From DASRDS01 sp035569435 (lineage in GTDB: Bacteria > Gemmatimonadota > Gemmatimonadetes > Gemmatimonadales > Gemmatimonadaceae), in contig DATMNB010000027.1 of assembly GCA_035569435.1 (NCBI GenBank), forward strand, positions 1 through 11,984: 11,984 bases of DNA, read 5' to 3'. The notes beneath the pieces are model-generated. The model searched no databases, had not been told where the DNA came from, and saw only the letters and a list, made by a program, of their open reading frames with translations. Below are positions 1 to 6,571 of the stretch, one piece after another. Each line of letters begins with the position of its first letter. Within the stretch, counting starts at the first letter, position 1. A program made the translations under genes and the position numbers.

Positions 1-107
1 AACCGGCGCTCGGGCTCCGCCGTGTCGCCGCCCCTGTGCGAACACGCGACCGCACCCGCGGCCACCGCGAGGGCGACGAAGCCAAGCCATGCGCCCGCAC
101 GGTTCAC
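1..107 (-). CDS. Putative lipoprotein, N-terminal fragment cut by the window edge
   Basis: The first 35 codons of a minus-strand gene that continues beyond the left edge. It starts at a GTG (107-105) that overlaps the TGA stop of the gene before it in a GTGA arrangement, so the two are probably translationally coupled. The translation begins VNRAGAWLGFVALAVAAG and reaches a Cys after a hydrophobic run (GAVACS), followed by a polar Gly/Asp/Glu/Arg stretch. This is the shape of a lipoprotein signal peptide, although Ala at position -3 of the lipobox is less usual than Leu or Val. No function can be named from the fragment. The start rests on the overlap and on the signal peptide that follows directly. 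Confidence 0.6.
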   Translation of the reverse strand, partial: MNRAGAWLGFVALAVAAGAVACSHRGGDTAEPERR

Positions 108-652
108 TGGAGGTCCCGCGACAGACGCGCGCGCGACCAGCGGACCAAGTCCTGCTGCTCCAGGAGCGGCGACAGGATCGTGTAATACCGCGTCGACTCG
201 ATCACATCGCACCCGTCACCGTGCGACGACACGCACGTCTCGACAATGGCCGCCGCGGTTGCGACGGCGGCCGACTGCCCGGCGATCGTCTGCGCCAGGC
301 GATAATGATCACCCGCCATCGCGGGATCGGGCGGTTGGGTCGCCGCGAAATCGGCCGATCCGCGCGCGGTCAGCGACGCGGTCGCCTCCAGCGTCCGAGC
401 CCAGACCGGGACGCTGTCGGCCGGGACCGACCCGTGCACCACCGTCCGCTGCAGCCGCACGACCGAGAGCGCGATCTGGCGCGTCGGGATGTCGACGTCC
501 CGGTGCACTGTTCGGGCGTACCCCGAGTATCGGCCGCAGCCAAGCAGGGCGGCGACCGCCACGACGGCAATGGCGGGAGAGGTGCGAAGCGACGTAATGG
601 CAATACCGGTGAGGGGCCATCTGGTGGACGCCGGATCCTGCCGACCCGTCAC
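104..652 (-). CDS. Hypothetical lipoprotein, about 182 residues
   Basis: No family recognised. Codons are strongly G/C-ending, supporting a real gene over the plus-strand Arg/Pro-rich readings of the same DNA. A hydrophobic segment ends in the lipobox ALLGCG (SPAIAVVAVAALLGCG), so the mature protein is probably an outer- or inner-membrane lipoprotein. The rest is soluble and probably alpha-helical, with a Cys pair in CVSSHGDGC, and ends ARLSRDLQ. The start is uncertain. GTG at 652 puts 38 residues before the lipobox Cys; an earlier GTG at 694 puts 52. The shorter form fits lipoprotein signal length better, and neither has a good Shine-Dalgarno. The TGA stop overlaps the GTG of the next lipoprotein gene, forming a two-gene unit that diverges from the DUF4832 gene. 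Confidence 0.65.
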   Translation of the reverse strand: MTGRQDPASTRWPLTGIAITSLRTSPAIAVVAVAALLGCGRYSGYARTVHRDVDIPTRQIALSVVRLQRTVVHGSVPADSVPVWARTLEATASLTARGSADFAATQPPDPAMAGDHYRLAQTIAGQSAAVATAAAIVETCVSSHGDGCDVIESTRYYTILSPLLEQQDLVRWSRARLSRDLQ

Positions 653-694
653 CGAACCGAAGCCCGCGCCTAGTCGCGGTAAAAGTGCGGTCAC

Positions 695-781
695 CGTCGT
701 AACAAAGACTGGTCCCGAACGTCGATTTCGTTAACCATCGCTCGACCCGTCTCACACACCGCTCACCGCGACCCCTCACTC
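695..781. promoter_or_regulatory. Divergent intergenic region between two lipoprotein genes
   Basis: This gap separates the minus-strand lipoprotein operon from the plus-strand DUF4832 gene, so promoters for both directions should lie here or just inside the uncertain 5' end of the minus-strand gene. It is somewhat richer in A/T than its surroundings (around 708-735, with TTTCGTTAACC). I cannot identify a confident -35/-10 pair, and there is no recognisable Shine-Dalgarno before the ATG at 782. The call rests on gene orientation only. Confidence 0.3.
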
Positions 782-2242
782 ATGCCCACAACGGTGGCTC
801 GGATTGGCCTGCTCGCGCTGGTCGCGGCCGGCATCCTGACGTTCGGAAGCTGCAGCTCCACCTCAGCCCCGCACCCCACACCGACACCGGTGTCCGTGAC
901 CAACACGTTCTCCCCAAACGACACCACGATCTCGACGAGCGAAGGCGCGCCCTACGGCTTCTGCGACTTCTGGACAGGCGGCCCCACCGGCTGCGGCCGG
1001 AAGACCAGCTTTGGCTATGGCCCGACCACGATCGTGCAGGTGTATATCTGCTTGAGCGGCGAAGTCACCGACAATCAGTGCTCGCAACAGCCAGCGGTCA
1101 CCGGCCCGCTACCCGCGTCCATGCTGCAGGACATGGACACCCGCCTCGCGGCGTATCAGGGCACCGGCATGCGACTGCTGCTCCGATTCACCTACAATTT
1201 CGGCCCCATCGGCCCGGGCTCAATGGACGCGCCCATCGATGTCATCGCCCAACACATCGATCAACTCGCACCCATCGTGCTGAAACACAGCGACCTCATT
1301 TTCGCGCTCGAAGCAGGCTTCATCGGCACATGGGGCGAATGGCACGACTCGACCCACGGCAACGACTCGGCGTCCGCCCACAAGGTCGTCCTCGACAAAG
1401 AACTGTCCTACTTTGGCGGCGTGTTCCCCATCCTCGTGCGCACGCCGGGTGCACTGATCCAGTACGAAGGCGGCAGTCTCACGCCACCAGCCGGCTTCGG
1501 GCTGCACGACGACTTCTACGCCTCGAACGCGACCGATGCCAACACCTGGAATCCGTGCGCCAAGCCGCTCGGGTATTGCTTCCCCAGCTTTACCACGCCT
1601 CAACTGCAGGCCTACGGCGCCGCGGTCTCGTCCACGACGATGTTCGCCGGCGAGTATGGCCAGGTCTACGCGCCCCTGCAAACGTGCGCCGCGTTGGCCA
1701 CGTACTCGTACACATATCACGCGCAGTCGATTACCCTCGCGTCCAACAACCCGGTCATCACGGAACTGGAGAACGAGGGATGCGCGCTCTCGATCTACAA
1801 CAGGATGGGCACGCGCATCGAGCTCGAGAAAACGACAATCACCGGCACGCCGGCGCCAAATAGCCAGTTGACCCTGGCCGTCACACTGGCCAACACCGGC
1901 TTTGGACGCGTCATCCGCCCACGCCCGGCGACGTTGCTCTTCGTGCACAACGGCGGCGAGGTCATCACGCAGATCCCGATCCCGCTCTCGTCCCTGGACC
2001 TGCGGCAACTGGCGTCCGGTCCGACGCCGACTCCAGAGACGTTTCAGTTCACGGTCGCACTGCCATCGACATTCCCGACGTCCGGGGCGGTGGCCGCCGT
2101 CCTCCTGATCCCCGATCCAGCGCCATCGCTGACATCGCAGGCGGCCTACGCCTTGCCGTTGAACAGCGTGGATGCCAACCATACGCCAGTGTTCGATCCC
2201 ACCACAGGCTTTAACAGCATCGCGATCTTCAACGCCAATTGA
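782..2242 (+). CDS. Secreted DUF4874/DUF4832 domain lipoprotein
   Basis: A 486-residue exported protein. A hydrophobic signal ends at FGSC (Cys24), a slightly atypical lipobox because Phe occupies -3, followed by a Ser/Thr/Pro linker. Residues about 45-205 match the DUF4874 type: the RLLLRFTYN strand (131-139), HIDQLAPIV (158-166), and the hallmark EAGFIGTWGEWHDS (177-190). Residues about 205-480 match DUF4832: LHDDFYASNATD (241-252), FAGEYG (288-293), the aligned His in TYHAQS (311-316), RMGTRIEL (341-348), and a C-terminal beta-sandwich-like part (350-486). The pattern resembles TIM-barrel glycoside-hydrolase folds, with Glu/Trp in WGEW as possible active-site residues, but I know of no established substrate, so carbohydrate processing is inference. 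Several Cys in the mature part suggest disulfides. The isochorismatase-like gene begins 4 bases after the stop. Confidence 0.9.
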   Translation: MPTTVARIGLLALVAAGILTFGSCSSTSAPHPTPTPVSVTNTFSPNDTTISTSEGAPYGFCDFWTGGPTGCGRKTSFGYGPTTIVQVYICLSGEVTDNQCSQQPAVTGPLPASMLQDMDTRLAAYQGTGMRLLLRFTYNFGPIGPGSMDAPIDVIAQHIDQLAPIVLKHSDLIFALEAGFIGTWGEWHDSTHGNDSASAHKVVLDKELSYFGGVFPILVRTPGALIQYEGGSLTPPAGFGLHDDFYASNATDANTWNPCAKPLGYCFPSFTTPQLQAYGAAVSSTTMFAGEYGQVYAPLQTCAALATYSYTYHAQSITLASNNPVITELENEGCALSIYNRMGTRIELEKTTITGTPAPNSQLTLAVTLANTGFGRVIRPRPATLLFVHNGGEVITQIPIPLSSLDLRQLASGPTPTPETFQFTVALPSTFPTSGAVAAVLLIPDPAPSLTSQAAYALPLNSVDANHTPVFDPTTGFNSIAIFNAN

Positions 2243-2246
2243 CGCT

Positions 2247-2798
2247 ATGCCCGAACGCAGACCGGCCCGCACCGCTCCCATCATCGTGATCGACCTCCAA
2301 ACGGGGATGTTCGACGGCGTCTTCGAGCCCCCGATTCATGATGCGGCCGGTCTGGTCGCTCGCGTGCGGGCCGTGATGGCGTGGGGACGGCGCGCAGGGC
2401 GAAAAGTCGCCTTCGTCCGTCATGATGGCGGCGAGGGCGACCCTCTCGCCCCTGGCAGGCCAGGGTGGCCGGTATGGCCCGCTCTGGGCCAAGCGCCAGA
2501 CGAGCCCACGTTCGCCAAGCGCGTGGGCAACGCGTTCAGCAACGCCACGCTCGCCGAATGGGTGGCAAGCCAGGACGCGGACGAGGTTGTCCTCCTCGGG
2601 GCGCAAACCGACGAGTGCGTGGCGGCCACCGTAAGGGGTGCCACCGAGGCCGGGTTCCGCGTGACGGTCGTGGCGGACGCCCACAGCACGTGGCCCAGCG
2701 GCGGCGAAACGGCCGACGAGATCATCGCGCGACACAACACTGCGTTCGCCGCCGCCGGCGCGAACCTCGTAACCACCCAATCCCTGACCAGCCTCTAG
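2247..2798 (+). CDS. Isochorismatase-like cysteine hydrolase
   Basis: A 183-residue cytoplasmic enzyme of the isochorismatase/nicotinamidase-related superfamily. The family's Asp-Lys-Cys catalytic triad is visible: Asp16 in IIVIDLQTGMF, Lys91 in FAKRVGNAF, and Cys124 in LLGAQTDECVAAT, where the Gly-Ala-Gln stretch before TDEC is the usual site of the cis-peptide. The central-sheet strands (VIDLQ, KVAFVRH, EVVLLG, RVTVVADA) are in the expected order and the length is typical. Members hydrolyse varied amides and isochorismate, and the substrate cannot be read from this sequence. The ATG at 2247 is preferred because the Asp16 strand follows at the usual distance; an upstream in-frame ATG at 2172 would overlap the DUF4832 gene by 71 bases. 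The gap to that gene is only 4 bases, so co-transcription is likely. Confidence 0.9.
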   Translation: MPERRPARTAPIIVIDLQTGMFDGVFEPPIHDAAGLVARVRAVMAWGRRAGRKVAFVRHDGGEGDPLAPGRPGWPVWPALGQAPDEPTFAKRVGNAFSNATLAEWVASQDADEVVLLGAQTDECVAATVRGATEAGFRVTVVADAHSTWPSGGETADEIIARHNTAFAAAGANLVTTQSLTSL

Positions 2799-2863
2799 CG
2801 CATTGAATTGGGAGGCCGAATCCGGCCAGCCGCCACGGACGGTTAGAGCGCACATTTCTGGCT

Positions 2864-4261
2864 GTGACCCATCCACAGTACTTCCCGACCGCGGACATCT
2901 GCGAGCGCGCGCTAGCAGCACGCGACGCGCGCTTCGACGGCATCTTTTACGTGGGGATCACGTCGACCGGCGTCTACTGCCGCCCGGTCTGCCCGTCACG
3001 CTTCGCCACCTCCAATCACCGCCGATTCTTCCCATCCGCCGCCTCCGCCGAGGACGCCGGGTTTCGCCCGTGCCTCCGCTGCCGCCCGGAGTTGGCGCCG
3101 GGACACGGCCCGATGGATGCGCTGCCCCACCTCGCCGCCGCGGCGGCCACCCGCATTGCCGCGGGGGCCCTCAACGGCCACACCGTCGCGCACCTGGCGG
3201 CGGACCTCGGCGTGAGTGAGCGCCACTTGAGACGCGCCGTCGAGCGCGCCATCGGCGTCTCTCCGATCGCGCTCGCCCAAACCCACCGACTCCTCCTCGC
3301 CAAGCAACTGCTTGCCGACACGTCACTCCCCGTGACACAGATCGCCTTCGCGAGCGGGTTCCAAAGTCTCCGCCGCTTCAATGCCATGTTTCGCGAACGC
3401 TACCGACTGAGCCCGACGGCTGTGCGGCGGCCCCGCGAGGCGCCCTCGCGGTCCAACGATCTCATTCGTCTCACCCTCGGCTACCGCCCGCCCCTCGCCT
3501 GGGATGCACTCATCGCGCTCCTCGAGGGGAGCATCCTCCCCGGCGCTGAGACCATCACACCACACCGCTACGCCCGTACAGTGCGCCTCGATGCCTGCAC
3601 GGGAGTCGTCGTCGTCGAAAACGCGCCTGCACCCAAGGCGCACTTGACCGTCGATGTCTCACCCTCGCTGTTGCCCGCGCTCATGCCACTGCTCGCGCGC
3701 CTCCGACGACTGTTCGACCTCGATGCCGAGCCCACCGTCGTCGATGCCCATCTGGCGCAAACCGGACTGGCCGAGCAGGTCGCCGAGCGCCCCGGCCTCC
3801 GCGTGCCTGGCGCATTCGATGGGTTCGAGGTCGCGCTGGCCCAGCTGCTCCGCACTGGTCCCGAGCGCCTCGGGCGCCACGTCGTCGCCCACCTCGGCGA
3901 GCCCATCGCGACCGACACACCCGGGCTCGCGTACCTGGCGCCCGGCGCGTCACGCGTCGCCGAGGCGGGCGCCGCCTGTCTCCGTGCCCTCGGCGCGCCC
4001 CGACACCTGGCGGACTCGATCGAACGTGTGGCGCACGCCGTCGCGACTGGCGCGCTCAGACTGGAGCCAGGCACCGACGCGGCGGCCGCACGGCGCACCC
4101 TGACGACGGTCGCCGGCCTCGACGATCGGTTCGCGACCACGATCGTCATGCGCGCGCTGCATTGGCCCGATGCGTTTCCGACGTCCGGCCACCCGCCCCG
4201 CGCGCGGGCCGAGTCCTGGCGACCCTGGCGCGCCTACGCCGCCCTCCACCTTGGGATTTGA
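2864..4261 (+). CDS. Ada/AraC/AlkA fusion protein with degenerate glycosylase domain
   Basis: A 465-residue fusion resembling Ada-AlkA alkylation-response proteins; it has no methylguanine methyltransferase domain. Residues 5-78 are the Ada metal-binding domain with all four Zn Cys (39, 43, 70, 73), in GVYCRPVCPSR and FRPCLRCRPE; in Ada the first of these accepts methyl from phosphotriesters. Residues about 90-188 are an AraC helix-turn-helix domain (VAHLAADLGVSERHLRRAV, then QIAFASGFQSLRRFNAMFR). Residues about 198-310 match the AlkA N-terminal domain, and 315-465 the HhH-GPD glycosylase region. In the last part key motifs are lost: VLGQQVS is replaced by QLLRTGPE, the hairpin PGIGPWTA by AGLDDRFA, and the segment with the catalytic Asp after DAFP is missing. 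Base excision is therefore doubtful; an alkylation-sensing regulator is more likely. The start is GTG, placing Cys39 close to Cys38 of E. coli Ada. Confidence 0.9.
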   Translation: MTHPQYFPTADICERALAARDARFDGIFYVGITSTGVYCRPVCPSRFATSNHRRFFPSAASAEDAGFRPCLRCRPELAPGHGPMDALPHLAAAAATRIAAGALNGHTVAHLAADLGVSERHLRRAVERAIGVSPIALAQTHRLLLAKQLLADTSLPVTQIAFASGFQSLRRFNAMFRERYRLSPTAVRRPREAPSRSNDLIRLTLGYRPPLAWDALIALLEGSILPGAETITPHRYARTVRLDACTGVVVVENAPAPKAHLTVDVSPSLLPALMPLLARLRRLFDLDAEPTVVDAHLAQTGLAEQVAERPGLRVPGAFDGFEVALAQLLRTGPERLGRHVVAHLGEPIATDTPGLAYLAPGASRVAEAGAACLRALGAPRHLADSIERVAHAVATGALRLEPGTDAAAARRTLTTVAGLDDRFATTIVMRALHWPDAFPTSGHPPRARAESWRPWRAYAALHLGI

Positions 4262-4322
4262 AGTCCGAATCCGACAAGCACTCCGCGCGACACCTCCCCA
4301 TGATGCCGCACCCGCAACTCAT

Positions 4323-4327
4323 GGAGA
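4323..4327 (+). promoter_or_regulatory. Shine-Dalgarno of the HAF-repeat gene
   Basis: GGAGA lies six bases before the ATG at 4334. It is one of only two clear ribosome binding sites in the window and fixes this start. The 72-base gap before the gene holds nothing else recognisable. Confidence 0.6.
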
Positions 4328-4333
4328 ATTTGT

Positions 4334-5539
4334 ATGCGCCGGCTCTCGTACGTGCTCGCAGCCACCGCCCTGGTCGGGTGTGGTCGCGGAGCAGATCTCA
4401 CACAACCGCCTGCCGCCGCCAGCAACGCGGCGGCCGCGCGTGAACAGGCGATCCCCGACAGCTATGAGATCGTGACACTCCCGGCACTCAGTGGCACCAT
4501 CGTGGCCGGAAACAGCATCAACAATGATGGATCGGTCGCGGGCTTCGCCACGCTCTCCGGCAACGCTGTCCAACACGCCACGCTCTGGCGCGATGGATCG
4601 ATCCAGGACCTCGGCACACTCGGCGGCCCGAATAGCAGCGTGCTCTGGCCTGGACTGAACAACCGCGGCATCGTGACCGGCGTGGCCGAAACGGCGGACA
4701 ACCAGCCGCTCGGCGAGACGTGGAGCTGTTCGGCGTTCTTCCCCACGACCACGGGCCACGTCTGCCGCGGATTCGTGTGGCGCGACGGCCAGATGACGGC
4801 CATGCCCACGCTGGGCGGCGACAATAGCTTTGCAACCGAAGTCAACACCCGGGGCCTCGTCGTCGGGTGGGCCGAGACGGCGGTGGTGGACCCCACGTGC
4901 GCCTCACCGCAGGTCCTGCAGTTCCGCGCCGTCGTGTGGAATCCCGAGAGCCGCAACCTGGACCAGCTCCGTCCCCTCCCCGGTGATTCGGCCTCGGCCG
5001 CCACGGCGATCAATGACGAGGATCAGGTGGTCGGTATATCGGGACGCTGCGACGTCGCCGTCGGCCGGTTCAGCGCGCGACGCGCGGTCTTATGGGATCA
5101 CGGCCGCATCATCGACATCGGTGGGTTGGGCGGTGTGGCGTGGAACACGCCGATGGCAATCAACAACGACGGTGTCGTCGTCGGATTCGCGGATACGACG
5201 GGCGATCAGAGCGGTCACCCCAACTTCCGCGCGTTCATCTGGACGAAAGACCACGGCATCAAGGGCCTCGGCATGCTGTCGGGCGACTTTTTGTCGGAAG
5301 CGCTCGATATCAATAACCGGCGCCAGGTGGTCGGTACCTCGATCGGCGCCAACGGCACGCGCGCATTCATCTGGCAGGATGGCAAGATGATCGATCTGCA
5401 GACGCTGATGCCCAACGGCTATACCAACGTCCTCCAGAGCGCACAAGGCATCAACGACCAAGGGCAGATCACGGGCTACCTCTTGGTGCCGACGACCGGT
5501 CAACAGCTCGCGTTTGTGGCCACACCGGTTCGGCGGTGA
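4334..5539 (+). CDS. HAF-repeat beta-propeller lipoprotein
   Basis: A 401-residue exported lipoprotein. The N-terminus MRRLSYVLAATALVGC carries a good lipobox (LVGC, Cys16), followed by an Ala/Pro linker to about residue 42. The remainder is built of HAF-family extracellular repeats of about 45-60 residues: a strand such as RAFIW, a turn DG, a DLGTLGG-like strand, then INxxGQVVG. Six full copies start near residues 79, 145, 197, 249, 298 and 342. A half copy at 43-74 and a final strand at 390-397 could pair to close the ring, suggesting a seven-bladed propeller. The repeat family is often found in secreted proteins of unknown function; binding rather than catalysis is the usual guess. The 3' end overlaps the convergent oxidoreductase gene by 71 bases. 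The preceding gene ends 72 bases upstream, so its transcript may extend through. Confidence 0.9.
   Translation: MRRLSYVLAATALVGCGRGADLTQPPAAASNAAAAREQAIPDSYEIVTLPALSGTIVAGNSINNDGSVAGFATLSGNAVQHATLWRDGSIQDLGTLGGPNSSVLWPGLNNRGIVTGVAETADNQPLGETWSCSAFFPTTTGHVCRGFVWRDGQMTAMPTLGGDNSFATEVNTRGLVVGWAETAVVDPTCASPQVLQFRAVVWNPESRNLDQLRPLPGDSASAATAINDEDQVVGISGRCDVAVGRFSARRAVLWDHGRIIDIGGLGGVAWNTPMAINNDGVVVGFADTTGDQSGHPNFRAFIWTKDHGIKGLGMLSGDFLSEALDINNRRQVVGTSIGANGTRAFIWQDGKMIDLQTLMPNGYTNVLQSAQGINDQGQITGYLLVPTTGQQLAFVATPVRR
4568..5473 (+). repeat. Six HAF repeats inside the lipoprotein gene
   Basis: Protein-level tandem repeats at residues 79-380, recognised by [RH]A-[FVT]-[VIL]-W, then a hydrophobic strand with LGTLGG or a variant, then [LI]N-[NDT]-x-[GDR]-x-V-[VTI]-G. 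Copies are well diverged in sequence, so this is an old repeat rather than recent tandem duplication. Confidence 0.75.
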
Positions 5540-6485
5540 GCGTCGCGGCGGAGACGTACAGGGCTTCGAGGGTGCGCGCTTGGCCAATGGCATCCGCGTA
5601 CCCGAGGAGCGGCGGCGCGACACCAGCAACCGCATCGGCCATGTTGTCCAGCTCGAGTCGGTAGGGATTGGCAGGTGGAATCGGGACGATCTCGACGGCC
5701 TCGCCGCGCGTGATCGTCACGGTTCCTCCCCAATCCGCGCGCCACGGCGCGTCGACCGTGAGCACGCCGTCCTCGCCAACGGCGTGGAGCCGCTGTCGCT
5801 TCGGTGCCGTGAACGATGTCTCGAACTGCGAGACGACGTCACCCGCGTGCCGCATCGTCCCGAAAAAACCCATATCGACGCCGCCCGGCCCTGTGACCTG
5901 CTCGCCGAGGACGTGCTCCGGTTCACCGGCGAGCGCGCGTGTGCCATTGACGCAGTAGCACCCCACGTCCATCAGCGCGCCCCCATCGAGTTCGGGACGC
6001 AGTCGCGCGTCTCCAGGGTTGCGCAGCAGAAATGTGAACGTGCTCGTGACCGCCCGCAGCCGCCCGATCGCGCCACCGCGCACGAGATCGACGACGCGCT
6101 GGATCTGCGGATGGTGCCGATACATGAATGCTTCCATCAGGATGCGTCCTCCCGCCGCGGCCAACGCGTATGCCTCTTCGACATCGACGGGACGGCGGCT
6201 GTACGGCTTCTCGCAGAGCACATGCTTCCCCGCCGCGAGCGCCTTGACCGACCACGCGTGGTGCAGGCCATTGGGCAGCGAGATGTACACGGCGTCCACG
6301 CCGGGGTCGTCGAGCAACGCCTCGTAGGTGCCATGGGCCCGCGGGATCCCTTTCGCCCGCGCGTAGTCCGCCGCGCGCGCGGCATCACGGCTGCCGACGG
6401 CAACAATCGTGGCGCGGTCCGACTCGCCGGCCGCGGCGATGATCCGATCGTTGATGCGTGCCGTCGACAGCAGCCCCCATCGCAT
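5469..6485 (-). CDS. Gfo/Idh/MocA family oxidoreductase
   Basis: A 338-residue cytoplasmic NAD(P)-dependent dehydrogenase of the glucose-fructose oxidoreductase/inositol dehydrogenase family. The N-terminal Rossmann part begins MRWGLLSTARIN, the family's dinucleotide-binding start in its L-S-T-A variant. DAVYISLPNGLHH (64-76) and AGKHVLCEKPYS (85-96) follow, with the conserved EKP catalytic Lys at 93. The second domain has FMYRHHPQ (120-127), GGALMDVGCYCVNGTR (168-183) and the usual sheet. The GCYC pattern resembles the xylose or anhydrosugar dehydrogenase branches, but the sugar substrate cannot be fixed. The ATG at 6485 is the natural family start. The last 23 residues are a Pro/Arg/Ser-rich tail encoded entirely within the 71-base overlap with the HAF gene, beyond the conserved fold. 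The gene diverges from the propeller lipoprotein at 6572. Confidence 0.93.
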   Translation of the reverse strand: MRWGLLSTARINDRIIAAAGESDRATIVAVGSRDAARAADYARAKGIPRAHGTYEALLDDPGVDAVYISLPNGLHHAWSVKALAAGKHVLCEKPYSRRPVDVEEAYALAAAGGRILMEAFMYRHHPQIQRVVDLVRGGAIGRLRAVTSTFTFLLRNPGDARLRPELDGGALMDVGCYCVNGTRALAGEPEHVLGEQVTGPGGVDMGFFGTMRHAGDVVSQFETSFTAPKRQRLHAVGEDGVLTVDAPWRADWGGTVTITRGEAVEIVPIPPANPYRLELDNMADAVAGVAPPLLGYADAIGQARTLEALYVSAATLTAEPVWPQTRAVDRSSAPRGSP

Positions 6486-6571
6486 TCCTGTTACCCCCGT
6501 GTAGACTCGATACGAATATGGGGCTAGGTTGGTCGCGCATCCAACACGCGTCCAATCCTGGAGAGGTGCTT
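6486..6571. promoter_or_regulatory. Divergent promoter region
   Basis: An 86-base gap between the oxidoreductase gene and the propeller lipoprotein gene, which point away from each other, so it should carry both promoters. It includes a comparatively A/T-rich stretch (GACTCGATACGAATATGG, 6503-6520). No sure -35/-10 boxes can be assigned. Confidence 0.35.
6560..6566 (+). promoter_or_regulatory. Shine-Dalgarno fixing the GTG start at 6572
   Basis: GGAGAGG, five bases before the GTG at 6572. It decides the start of the propeller lipoprotein against the longer in-frame ATG at 6458, which would overlap the divergent oxidoreductase gene and bury the signal peptide inside the protein. Confidence 0.7.

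Noticed and set aside
22..673. Plus-strand open frames opposite the left-edge lipoprotein genes
   Set aside because: Their translations are Arg/Pro/Ala-rich with no domain or signal, while the minus strand gives lipobox proteins with a clear third-position GC bias.
1220..2284. A 354-codon minus-strand open frame inside the DUF4832 gene
   Set aside because: Shadow of a recognised domain protein on the plus strand; its Arg/Gly/Val-rich composition matches a mirror reading frame of GC-rich coding DNA.
5514..6527. A 337-codon plus-strand open frame opposite the oxidoreductase gene
   Set aside because: The minus strand encodes a complete Gfo/Idh/MocA protein with its EKP motif; the plus-strand product is Arg/His-rich and shows no motifs.
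6528..6545. Inverted repeat GTTGG/CCAAC with an eight-base spacer as an operator
   Set aside because: The half-sites are only five bases and are not repeated elsewhere; expected by chance at this length.
6458..6571. Longer N-terminus of the propeller lipoprotein from ATG 6458
   Set aside because: It would overlap the divergent oxidoreductase gene and place the signal peptide about 38 residues inside; the GGAGAGG at 6560 supports GTG 6572.
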